Source: Spinellus fusiger
Lineage: Eukaryota; Mucoromycota; Mucoromycetes; Mucorales; Phycomycetaceae
Direction of reading: 5' to 3'
NCBI GenBank assembly: GCA_025094145.1
Contig: JALLLS010000072.1
Coordinates: 62,001-126,000, forward strand
Length of the DNA stretch: 64,000 nucleotides
Shown piece by piece: positions 53,726-64,000 of this stretch (its first letter is position 1; the number at the start of each line of letters is the position of its first letter). The notes beneath the pieces were generated by a model that saw nothing but the letters and a program-made list of their open reading frames with translations, was not told the DNA's origin and did no database searches. The position numbers were made by a program, and so were the translations under genes.

Positions 53726-55777
53726 ACAGTCAGTTAAATAACAACTATTTCAAATATTGTATTATTCCATGAACTTTTTATTATGAACATCTTTGACTGA
53801 TAGATATACGTTTATTTTTCAAAATAAAATAAAAAGAATTATGTCCACTCACTTATTGTATGGGACTGTATATGTGCATAGAAAACCGGTGGAATTCACA
53901 GTTTCCATTGATAGATATACAAGTTTTATACTTTAACACAACAGTTTTCAAATCACGGATTGAATCAATGATATGTGAAAACCAATTATAAAACAGAAAT
54001 AGTATAAAAAGAATAGGTCAACTCGTCTTTATTTTATTTTCTTCATGGAACCTACTCTAAAGATTATAGCAGTGAAGACCTCAATCACTGGTATTAAATA
54101 GAAGCTGAGTTATTCCTGACAGGACATACATCTTCAAAAGTCAATTGTGAAAGGTTTGCAAGATACCTCGAGGAAAGAGCCAGTCACCCCAGTATTGCAT
54201 AACAAATTATTCAAATGAAGATACTCCTGCTGTGGAAAACCGGAATGCCAATGGTTTACTCCCATTTCGTAAAATGAAGCTATTGATCTTTATTAATCAA
54301 CAACAATCAGACAAACGGCTAGTTAGTATCTGACCCACCAAAACATCAAAAAAAAAAGAATCCGGTGTAGTTATCGCTGCACTAAACTAAGATACATGTA
54401 AGTCTCTTTTGAACCATACTACATTTCTACACTATATTTCTTCCAAAGATGCACCAATACTTTCTGAAGATAGTGTAGCTATTGCTAGAATAGGCAGACA
54501 GAGTTTAAAATAGTTCATTTAGACAGCGAAAATACCCTTTTTAAAACACATTAGCCAATTAAAGTAATAATGTTATTTTATTGTCCGTGTATTTACTTTT
54601 ATATCCCAAAAATCTTTAGGTGTGTAAAATAGGTATACCATGTTTGAAATAGTTTATTTAATCAAAAAGATCTTTTTCAACACATAAGCAAATCATAGAA
54701 ATATTACAACTTGATATTCCATTTATTTCTGTGTTTATCCCAAACATCTTTAGCTATATAGTGAATAATATTAATTAGAGAAGTATTTAACAAATGTGAA
54801 AGAACGATCAATAAAGATTAGACTTTGTTTACTCTTCGAACTGTCTGGATTTCCTTTGGTTGAAGCCAAAGACGACAAATGTCTTTTATGTTGCTATGAT
54901 GTGAAACCACTTTTATTCACTCTTTTGGACTTCCGTCTATTTATTATTTTGGTTGCTGTGGCTTTTTGCTATTCTGATAAATACTCTAATTTATTGTGTT
55001 TTAATAAACATCAGTTAATTATCACTGTTCTTCTCTTCAGATAGACAAAGTCTATTTATATTATTCTACTCATTTGTTGAGCATTTGTTCTACCATTGTT
55101 GATATTGGCTTGGTGTGTTTTGTGTTATTCCTAGGTTAAATCATTTATTTACTTTTATATTCTATCATTTTTGCTTATTCTTTCCTCATTTCTCATTTCG
55201 AGGTTTTATGTACTCCCATATTTCGGTTATTATTATCTTCTCTTGTATTTAAGGTGCCTCTATGTTTATTCTTAAACTTTTAAAAGGCTATTATAGGATA
55301 GCTATCAAACCCAATGTGTAAATATCATCGACACCATCAGAATAAGAAATACTTTGAACTGTACTTATTCAAGAAGTATTATGAATTCTTGTCTTACTTG
55401 TGATAGTACAGAGTATTCACGCTGACAGCTGTGTGTTTCTAAGTAACCATTATTCTGAATACCCCTTAACATGTGACATTCACAAGCTTTATTACTATTA
55501 TTGAAAGCAAAAGCCTAACGTGTCCACTAAGAATATGTATTTCTATTGACATTGATAAGAAAGGAGAACAAGATAAGAAAGATAAGACAACAGTTTTTAT
55601 TTTATTTATTGCTATATTTTCTTGATTCTACGTATAGATCAGTATTCAATAATAGTTGATCAATCTCTTTATCAGATACACACTATAGTTTGATAAGTAT
55701 TTTATTGAAATAATAAGGGACAAACATCTAGTATAGATGGAAAAAAAACATGAAAATAAAGCATGTTTGCACACACA
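53726..55777. other. Intergenic, AT-rich
   Basis: No supported gene. An 82-codon ORF at 54796-55044 is hydrophobic and unrecognised. Confidence 0.4.
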
Positions 55778-57054
55778 TTAATTCTTAAAGAAACGAACAT
55801 CGCCTTCATCTTCAACAAATTTACATGATCTCCATGTATTGTATAATGCCTGAGGAATAGGTGTAGAGTCATAGCAATAGTGCTTTCCAAGAGCCTTCTT
55901 AATATGATGTGTGGCTTCTTGTGCGTGGTAATGAGGCATGTTGGAAAAGAAATGGTGGGCAACATGTGTATCAGAAATGTGGTGATGGAAGTGGTTCAAG
56001 AGAAATCCATAAGAGCGATCTATGGTGAGAGCAGCACCACGCTGGAAGTTCCATACTTTATCACTGTAATGGGGCAGTTGAGGGCTGGTGTGTTGAAGAT
56101 AAGTGATCATAACAAGCCAGCCATTGACGAACAAGTAAGGAATAACATAGTATTTGATGACAGCAATTGAACCAAATACTTGTCCAGCATACACCAAAAC
56201 AGCAACCATAATACTAAGATATGCAGTAGACTCCACGACTTCCCAGAATTGATGTTCATCAAACAGACTGCAGGAAGGGTTGAAATGAGAGATCCAGCCT
56301 TTTTTTTCAGGTGGACCAGTAGCATCTATCATAAGATACATAAGCCAGCCAAAGGTAAGCATGCTAAAGACACCAAAGAAAGATGCAATGGGAGTTTCTT
56401 CAAATATAGAGTGAGGTCCTTCCAATTGAGTATCCTCATTGCGTGGAGGGAGTCCAATTCTGCTACGTGTTTTTGGTACAAATACCTGGTTATACTACGT
56501 TAGATTCACCAGTTATTACACTCTCTATTTACTTACCATGTCCTCAGTCAAATGGCCTGTTCTTTTATGATGCTTTGAGTGAGTAAATTTCCATGAGAAA
56601 TAAGGGACCAACAGAAGACTGTGGATAATCTTGCCAGTACCATCATTGATTGCCTAAATATGTCTGTGTTTATCCCATGGACTCTTTATTTTTATTCTAT
56701 TCTATTTACCTTTGAAGGACTAAATGCCTGATGTCCACATTCATGACCAATCACCCATAGACCAGTGCTGACTACGCCCTGAGAAATCCAGTAAGCAACC
56801 CACAGTCCAAAGCGGAAGACAGCAGGAATCGGCAAGGCATCGATATGACTGGCAGCATAAACTAACAGACCAACAAAGAGTATGTCATGTAAGACATAAG
56901 TGAATGAGCGGAAAGTATCACGTTGGAAACAGTGAGCAGGAATAGCATCTCGGATCTCCTTGACTGTGAATTCTGGTAGCTCCCATCCCTTTGCTATTGC
57001 CTCGTCTATTGCCAGGGCTTCATTTTTTACTGCTACAGACTCCTTTTCTGACAT
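55778..57054 (-). CDS. Delta-12 (oleate) fatty-acid desaturase
   Basis: It converts oleate to linoleate in ER membrane lipids, using cytochrome b5 as electron donor. Exons (minus): 57054-56710, about 56653-56535 and 56485-55778, with introns of ~56 and ~49 nt, giving 389 aa, typical for the family. The three di-iron histidine boxes are present: HECGHQAFS (residues 104-108), HSKHH (140-144) and HVAHH (~328-332). HECGH followed by Ala/Ser-Phe-Ser, and VFVPKTRS after box two, fit fungal delta-12 enzymes. Hydrophobic segments occur at ~55-75, ~85-102 and two pairs in exon 3. The start ATG precedes a charged cytosolic N-terminus. Omega-3 (delta-15) activity cannot be excluded by sequence reading alone. 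Confidence 0.93.
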
Positions 57055-57726
57055 ATTAATAGTCCACCGTCAAAAGAAAGAAGAAAAGAGGAGAAAATAA
57101 AATAACATCATATTTATTTATTTATTTATTTTAAGCTTGGACAAGCAAGATACCTGTTGTGTGTGTGTGCCCCACAAGGGATTTTGTAGCACATCTCTCA
57201 TTCAAACACATCTCGAAAAATATGTTTATTTGCCGTTCATTCACAATGATGATTACACTATAGATTAGTAGCTATAGACTAATGTAGATCTAACGATCTT
57301 ATTTTCTTTTTTTTCTTTTTTCTTTTTTAGATAGAGAAAGGGAAACAAGGGAGTCAAGGGGGAGATATATACGTGATAAATGAATGGACATACAGTAGCA
57401 TTGGAATCACTGCATAAATACCCACATAGCACTGGATCCACCTTGGATTTATGGTATGGTCATGGTATTGATTTATCCCCTAGTTACCAAACTAGCCCAT
57501 GAAAGATAAACAGACTATTCTATTGTTTATTATGATGCAAAAGAGTTCTTTTTGAGTGTTTACTATAGAAAGAACCATATCATTACTGGTGTTTACAAGT
57601 GACAAGCAAAAATAAATAAAATAAAACAACGACCAATGACCGATTTCAATGGCTTTTACACGGTCGGATAGTCAACAAAATCCCCAAATGTTGAACATAT
57701 TCTATTAAAAATGTATCCAGTAAAGC
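57055..57726. other. Spacer between desaturase and EAF7 genes
   Basis: Upstream of the desaturase start (both genes are on the minus strand). TTTA repeats at 57113-57135 and a T-rich run at 57303-57330; no gene. Confidence 0.4.
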
Positions 57727-58687
57727 CTATTTCTTTTTAGTGCGAGTAGATCCTCTATTAGTACTGCGGGCTGTTTTTCTAACAGAGCGTGATCTACTGA
57801 GCATGGGCTCTGGTGTGGCATCTGATTTACGTGTGCCTCGAGAAGATCGTTTTGATTTACCTAAGGGAGTGCATAGCCATGGAATAAGATGAATAAGATT
57901 GATAAGATTAATAGGATCAGTGAGTGAGTGAGTAAGTGAGTATGTGTTGTAGAAACACTGCAATGGATTTACCATCTTCAGGCTCTGGAGTAGAAGTGAT
58001 GGATTCTGCTACAGAGGTTGTGGGAGATTCTTCTCTCTTGCTGGTTCTTGTTCTTTTGGAAGGGGGAGAAGAGGGCTCCTCATAATGGCTCTGATCATCT
58101 TGGCGGTGTTCTGATATAAGCTGCTCATAGTCATCCAACGGCAATGAAAACTCATGGCGCTGGTCTCCCACCCTATTTTCTCCGCCTTGTTCTTTTTCAT
58201 CTTCTTCCTCCTAAGCAAAAAGAAGTTGTGAGTAGTTTGTGGATAGTATCTAAAGGTACTGTTGATAGCTACTGCCTGTAGACAGTATTTATGGGTTCTG
58301 TCTCTAGTATAGACTCATGTTATCAGTAAAGGGCCTACCAATTCATCCAAGGCCTCCATCCCATAATAGTTGCTTAGTCTGTCCCATATCTGCTTAATAG
58401 TACAAGACACATGGCTATGCTGGTTGAACTGTCTTCTGACACTCATAATACGAAAGTGCTTGTGAATGCCTTAAAATTCATAGTTTATTTTCTTATTTCT
58501 CTGCAGCAAACCCACCCACAGGCTTACAACGCGCAATGGCATTGAGAAGAGCTAATTCCATATTGGCATCCCACTCTTTTGACATTGCTACTGCACAGTC
58601 ACTGTTGTTTTCTGCGTCTGACCATTCTGTAGTAGCCACAATAGCTGGGAGAGGCTGCTCTTGGACTTCAATTTTAATGTTGGCCAT
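57727..58687 (-). CDS. EAF7: EAF7/MRGBP-like subunit of the NuA4 histone acetyltransferase complex
   Basis: EAF7 (MRGBP in animals) is a chromatin-associated subunit of NuA4, partner of EAF3/MRG15. Exons (minus): 58687-58516, 58469-58339, 58210-57973, 57860-57727; 225 codons, one frame. The conserved N-terminal domain reads EWDANMELALLNAIARCKPVG, spliced to IHKHFRIMSVRRQFN, then IKQIWDRLSNYYGMEALDE, matching the family's W-x-x-x-x-E-x-x-L...KPVG...HF...I...IW-x-x-L pattern. The rest is acidic, then Ser/Arg/Lys-rich (SKRTRTSKREE; SRSRSVRKTARSTNRG), a probable nuclear-localising tail. The first ATG is at 58687; an upstream open frame lacks ATG. Confidence 0.88.
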
Positions 58688-61329
58688 GACACTTGGGTAC
58701 GTTGAGCCTGTAACTGTCCTTAGTGGTAATTCTGTCCTTCTGCTTCCAGTATCAACAGTCACAGTCGGGGGTAAAGAAGGGGTTGAGTTGTCTTGTGTCT
58801 ATTTTATAGTGTGTGTATCTCTGGTGTAGCTCTACCACTCATAAGACTACTGAGTCTGTATTTGAACCAAAGTAGGAGAAGCTAGGCTACAAAAGAAGGG
58901 GTGGTTGAAGATAAGAGATTTTAAGCATTTCTTTAGTGCTTAAGAAATAACTGAGTAAAAATGACTGAAGAATAGAAAGTGGGTAGAGACAGATGAGATG
59001 TGTTTGAATAGACTACGCGTTTAAAGATAATACAATATTCCAACTTAAAATTAGAAGGTTAGAAAACTGGAAACTAGACTATGTATTAACATTTACTGAG
59101 TATGCATACCTTCAAACTAGACACATTTCTATTTAATAGATGTAATACTTTCTATTGTTACCGTAAGACTACTATTCAAAAATGCATATTTATCAGTTAT
59201 AGTTCAGAACAGCCAAAGAGAGAAGGTTACTATGTATTGGTTTTTCCATCAAAGTATGTTTATTTATTTATTTATTTATTATTATTCATAGTAATATTTA
59301 TACAAATGATTGGCTCGATGGCCAACTATCCATCGAATAATATTAGAAAAGTAACAGCAAGACAGTAGAATACCTTTTCATTTCATGGAATACACAAACA
59401 TGAAAATTGAACACGCAAAAAAGTAAAATCAACACCTAAAAATATTTTCTCGCCGTCTGAATAAATTATTTAATATTCCATATTGTAGAGATAGGCAGGA
59501 AGGACTATCTGTTGGCTCGGGATGTAATGAGACGTTGGATAGTTAAATCGAAATAATTAGACAGAGAACTCGCATTCTTATGATAAAAAATTATATATAA
59601 ATATATATCGTAGGATAGACCTCTCTAATAAATAATAGAATTTCCTTGGTATCTTTTGAATCGTATTGTAGAGGCTAAGCTAGCTCTAAATATCGAAACG
59701 AACAGTGCTTCCTATTCTTTCACCCTTTTTCTCTTCTATCACAATCTCCTTTCCCGTCCATATAACACTGTAGGTTATATACACTATTGGTCTTCTGTCA
59801 CTATTGTTGGTGAACACTCTATAGTCCCCATCATCACGCTTTCTTTTGTGTGTGATCTTTGTGTTAGTAGCGGCTCTCTCTCGAGTTCTACACACCTCTT
59901 AGATCTACCACTGCCTTTAAATACAGTATGTTTATTTTGGCCATGAATGCTGTCCTAATTAAAATGTACACATATGAATAGAAAGGGAATAGATTCAAGC
60001 TTTGAAGTCCCTACATATTATGAATTAGTCATTGTCTTTATCTTTTGCCATAATTTTATATCCATTTTAATTAAGAGATTAAATAGAGAAAACTATAATG
60101 TATTGTTCACTAAAGAGTGTAGAACTTGGTGATGTTGATCAATTATTATGAGTAAAAGGGGTGGTTTGGACACCAAGAAACAGGCTGAACATAAATGAGC
60201 AAGGTAATGTGCTAATATTAATTAATCAGTAAAAGAGATGAAGATTATAGATAGAATCTACAGCTATTCCAGGATTGAACTTTTATGCTGGAGTCTCTAT
60301 TCCTACAAAGATACACTGTTTTAACAAAATATCTATTTACTTTCTAGAGGTGAACGGAATTTCCTTCAAAAGTGAATAAATAACTTGTGAAAATAGTGTA
60401 TATTCTTACATAGACAGCCTAGTATCTTCACTCTATGTTTTCCATGAAGTTGTCTATACTATTTTGATATTGCCTTCTGCTCTAATGCAATATTAGTCTT
60501 CAGACTTTATTTCTAATGTATAAACTTTCCCTGTTGTAAGCTCTATTCCTTATTTGGTTCCAGGAGTGTTGAATAAGGTTAAGATTTGGACTGTGAATGA
60601 GATAGTAAGTTGGTATCCCTATACTGTTCTCTGCTGCCTAATAGTGTTGTTGGAAATGTAGCACTGCTTCACCTCTAAAGCATGAGAACCCACTGTGTTA
60701 TTATTGCACATAATTTGAAACAGTAGAGCCAGAATAGTTTCATATGCTCCTGAATAATAGTAACCTAAATAGATAGAAAAAAAAAGTAGACGATAGAGAA
60801 GTATATAAGTAGACATAAAAAAACATATATTAGTTTGAAAAATATACTTTTATTATACCAAGCCCACCCTTTGCCTCTGCTATCAGAACACCATGATAGA
60901 TTCATTTTATGACTAATAGAATTGTTTTCTTTTTGATGGTTGTTTGCCTCAAGGTTTAAAATATGCAAAGTATATAACTCAGATAGATATCTCTTCAAGA
61001 AATCCATATCTCTTTTTGGAGTTAACACAGCTACACACACTTGAATTTAATACTTGCCGAATATTTAATAATAAAAAGTAGCTATTTTTTTTCTTTTTTT
61101 TCATAAAACTCTTTTTCTTTCTAAATATTATTAAACCAATACAATATTTTTGATAAATATTATTAAACTCACACTTGTGGAGAATATAACAAAGCAGAAA
61201 ATAAAAAGCTATAGGGCATCTATTATCTGTTGAAGGCTGGATTAGAATAGACTGTCATTGCAAACGTAGTTGAGATGAAAAAGTCTACAATTCAAAATAG
61301 TATTATAAACATTAAAAAATACATATCAC
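58688..61329. other. Intergenic with the second 184-bp repeat
   Basis: Contains the repeat at 59053-59236, TTTA repeats at 59262-59280, and a minus-strand open stretch at 59686-59895 (THKRKRDDGDYRVF ... KEIVIEEKKGER) that looks protein-like but has no ATG; it could be an exon of an undetected gene. Otherwise nothing supported. Confidence 0.35.
59053..59236. repeat. 184-bp dispersed repeat, copy 2
   Basis: Same length and orientation as 49643-49826, with about four mismatches. Confidence 0.85.
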
Positions 61330-61890
61330 TATTGCATTTGGAGAGTCATGGAAAACCCCAAAAGTGAATGAGAGATATTCAAGACACCTAGAAAGTGTTA
61401 TTAGAAAGGACCCATTTGCCTCATATAATCAACTGAAATTAGAAATGTTGAAGTTTGAGGTGGATATATGTAGAAATACCATTATCAGCTATTGCAATCA
61501 GTTAGGGTTCGAATCTTTTTGTGTATATCACACTCTGGTCTTGACTGTGAAACAAAAGGAGAAATGACTTGACTGTACAAATGTGATAGCTTCTATACTA
61601 AGGATTATGCTATAAGGTGGAAAGAGATATATTAAGTAAGGTTCTTTGAGTACTGGCCCACACAATGTCCTGAATTGAATCCAATTGAACATGTCTGGTG
61701 GGCTATAGAAAGACGAATTGAAGAAAGAAGGGTATCTATTAACAATTTAGAATGTTTGAAGGCTCTATTTGCAGAGGAGTGAGGGTGAGTTGGTGTTGAA
61801 CCTTCACAATAATAAATTCAAAGTAGGACAGATAGATACCAGACAGTCATTGATGCCAAAGGAGGCCATACAAAATATTAATTCCTATTA
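61330..61890 (+). pseudogene. Tc1-like transposase relic, 3' part
   Basis: FFEYWPTQCPELNPIEHVW (about 61640-61700) is the third catalytic block with its Glu, followed by AIERRIEERRVSINNLECLK and, after breaks, YQTVIDAKGGHTKY, the usual Tc1 C-terminus, near 61880. The upstream part (61350-61570) is heavily broken. The KGGHTKY end groups it with the other Tc1-type relics, but it has its own sequence. Confidence 0.75.
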
Positions 61891-63087
61891 TTTTTCTATA
61901 ATTTTCTATAATTAAAGATATTGAGCTTTTCTTTTCTCTCTTCATTAATTTATTCTTTATCAATAATGGACTTTGTATAAATATTCTTCCATGGTAAAGC
62001 TTCAAGATCTTTTATCCACTATAGTTATCCATATCTAATATGCATACAGTATCAGAAATTGACTTGCTGTCTATTAGTGAAATTGTAAACAATAATAAAG
62101 CAATTCTGGAGGCTGATTCTTATGTTCTTCATTTATTGTTTATTATTAAAAAAGAACAGAGAGGAGGTTGAGGATAAAGAAGATAAAACAAAACATTAAA
62201 CATAGTATATCTAAGTCTATTCTTAATAAATCAATAATAAATCTGAAGCATACACAATTATTAACTTGGTTCACAGTATAAAATTTAATACGGACATGAA
62301 TCACAATGCAAGAGTTTGTAATACAAAGATACACAGTGAACTGTCTGTTTCTTACCTACCACCGAACCTACCTGCTAGAAGGGTTTTACTATGTTGAATA
62401 GTACTTATTCTCTTTTAATCTTTTAATAATAAATGCATGTTGAAGTGTGTTTATGTAGATGTAAATATATGCATTTTCTATATGAGCTCAAAGATGTTCA
62501 GTTTAGGTTGATGTTCATGCACAGCCTATAGGGTAGTGTCAGAAATAGACATGATATCTACAAGCGACTCATGAGCAAGAATGGTCCTATTCTATAGTCT
62601 AATTTTTATAATTTATTCTACAAGTTTATTCTACAAGTTTATTCTATAATTAATAGTGGTTAAATATATGAAAGATTAAAGAAACAAAAACGGTGTAAAA
62701 TAAAACAAGGACCCTCCTAAGGATATACTTCTTCATTAAGATATCACTGCTGAATTTTAAATAGTCATCGATCACTCACAGTTTATATGTATCTTTATAT
62801 GTGATACGCGTAAGACAGTATATTTTTACAAGTAGATAGATATAAAAACCAAAAAGAAAAAGGAAGAGTAACTGATAATAAAATCCATGACATTTACACC
62901 TATTGAATTATGAATAGCTATTCTATATAGACCTTGATGAACAAACAATAAACACAACACAACAGTCAATAGATCCTTCCAAGAGTAAATGCTACTTTAC
63001 AAGTATAAGCATACTACTCACTATTTCTACTTTCACTTTTACTATAGCAACAACAACAATAAAACAATACATTGCAAGTGCACTTAC
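61891..63087. other. Intergenic, AT-rich
   Basis: No gene or repeat recognised; many TATA-like runs. Confidence 0.4.
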
Positions 63088-63279
63088 AAAGGGACGGCCT
63101 TGTAGGAAGGAATCATATATGACTGGTAGAACCAAAATAGTCACTCCAAACACTCCTCCCTGAGTCAATACCTACGTGGAAAGCCCTTTTCGCGCTTCTA
63201 TTTTTTTTACATTTGACTCACCGCTACTTGGTTGGCTCTCTCGCTGTCGTTTCTTGCCTTTCATCTTTTTACTACTCAT
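63088..63279 (-). CDS. Tentative small membrane protein, two exons
   Basis: Minus strand: ATG at 63279 encodes a basic N-terminus (MSSKKMKGKKRQRESQPSS). If a 39-nt intron (63210-63172, GTAAAA ... ACGTAG) is removed, the frame continues into one hydrophobic segment (GGVFGVTILVLPVIYDSF). The next donor-like GTAAGT is at 63087, after which the frame either stops or runs on ~30 codons. It would be a tiny single-pass protein with a cytosolic basic tail, divergently placed from the COPI gene with ~300 bp between them. I do not recognise the family. An alternative donor at 63225 breaks the frame. Confidence 0.3.
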
Positions 63280-63489
63280 ACACTTGGTCATTAACCACAG
63301 TTAGACTTGACAATGGTGAGCCAATTTCTCTGTTCTTTTCTCTGTAGCCAGCAAGGAATACCAGCCAAGAAAAGAAAAAGACAACGAACTATGCACTCCA
63401 CCTACATCTGATGATGTCACACCCTACAACACAACAGCACACTCTATACTACTAGTAGCCAGAGACATTGTATAGACTGTAGTTACATG

Positions 63490-63530
63490 GAGACAGAAAA
63501 AGAAAGAAAGAAAGAAAGAAAGAAAAAAGA
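63490..63530. repeat. (AAAG)n microsatellite
   Basis: About seven AAAG units just upstream of the COPI gene start. Confidence 0.9.
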
Positions 63531-63573
63531 CATCCTACTCATTTCTCTTTTCTTTTATGTTTTATATTAGGGC

Positions 63574-64000
63574 ATGCGAATAGATATCAAGGTAGGCCTC
63601 ACAACCCTTCACCCTTTTTTCCCCTTCTTCCATCTTACACACCAGTTCCCTTGCTTAGCGTAAACTGCTTTCACGTTCTGAACGCGTCAAGAGTGTCGAT
63701 CTTCATCCAACAGAACCATGGGTGCTTGCTAGTTTGTACAATGGCCAAGTCTACATTTACAACTATGAAACACAGGTAGCCTGGAGAAACATACACCTGG
63801 GAAGAGATAGAGATAGAGATAGAGAGAAATAGAGATATATAAGATAGAGAGAAGAAGCCCACTAGCAAGGAGTGCTGTTGCTTATTGTCTGTGGATATCT
63901 TAGGCATTAGTCAAATCCTTTGAAGCAACAGAAACACCTGGTAAGTCCTTTTCTTTACTACAAGATAAACAAAGCGTCACTAATATACACCCATAGTCAG
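63574..64000 (+). CDS. SEC27: Coatomer (COPI) subunit beta-prime, 5' exons only
   Basis: The beta-prime subunit forms, with alpha-COP, the outer cage of COPI vesicles (Golgi-to-ER transport); its N-terminal WD40 propellers bind dilysine cargo signals. Exon 1, 63574-63591, encodes MRIDIK; exon 2, 63659-63775, encodes [20 protein letters not shown] and on to YNYETQ; exon 3, 63904-63940, encodes [12 protein letters not shown]. Introns are 67 and 128 nt with GT-AG ends; the second contains AGAGAT repeats. The next donor (GTAAGT) is at 63941, so the gene continues beyond the window. The very short first exon is plausible because IKRKL at the N-terminus is conserved in the family. A TATATTAG just before the ATG could be the acceptor of a 5' UTR intron. 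Confidence 0.93.

Noticed and set aside
59686..59895. Minus-strand protein-like stretch with KRKRDD and EEKKGER
   Set aside because: No ATG and no convincing splice partner found; noted in the gap entry only.

Overview
The window reads as nuclear DNA of a fungus, most likely an early-diverging lineage of the Mucoromycota type. The evidence is: very short spliceosomal introns (39-80 nt) in fungal-type genes (a HECGH-type delta-12 fatty-acid desaturase, a carnitine acetyltransferase ending in AKL, an EAF7/MRGBP subunit, the COPI beta-prime subunit, a KRE9/KNH-like secreted protein); a tRNA-Gln(UUG) of fungal form; many Tc1/mariner relics; and the remains of a eukaryotic TnpB-like (Fanzor-type) gene. 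I could not fix the species.

Positions 1-37,327 are a transposon nest with only one host gene, tRNA-Gln at 3412-3483. From left to right it holds: a decayed Ty3/gypsy-like element (1-3132); a dispersed repeat (R1); a LINE tail with a Tc1 fragment in it; a solo LTR; LINE L1-A (5912-10468, carrying a 281-bp MITE and a solo LTR); LINE L2-1 (10481-15164); an ORF1-only L1 derivative (15183-16701); a Tc1 copy (16716-18071); repeat R2 with a solo LTR; an older Tc1 relic; AT-rich DNA with LTR relics; a second gypsy fragment on the minus strand (22116-23325); a solo LTR; LINE L2-E; LINE L1-B (25508-30741); the best-preserved Tc1 (30754-32112); LINE L3 (to 34671); and LINE L2-D (34672-37327). Target-site duplications and empty sites in paralogous copies allow much of the nesting order to be read directly.

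Positions 37,328-64,000 are ordinary AT-rich gene territory with long spacers: an acidic CpG-rich ORF (40058-40729), carnitine O-acetyltransferase (45662-47708, minus), a Fanzor-like relic (50255-51020), a five-exon secreted KRE9/KNH-like gene (51617-52245), delta-12 desaturase (55778-57054, minus), EAF7/MRGBP (57727-58687, minus), a tentative tiny membrane-protein gene (63088-63279, minus) and the first exons of the COPI beta-prime subunit (63574 to the window edge). Old Tc1 fragments lie near 44.6-45.4, 53.3-53.7 and 61.3-61.9 kb. The host genes have no obvious operon-like relation; the desaturase and carnitine acetyltransferase both belong to lipid metabolism but are 8 kb apart.

The most interesting points are: L1 LINEs repeatedly inserted at the same nucleotide at the left end of Tc1 elements; an ORF1-only (half-LINE) derivative; L2 and L3 LINEs whose 5' ends coincide with the ORF1 start codon; stop/start coupling of ORF1 and ORF2 in all three LINE families; strong CpG loss across the nest, which also explains the destroyed catalytic motif of one reverse transcriptase; and the TnpB/Fanzor relic.
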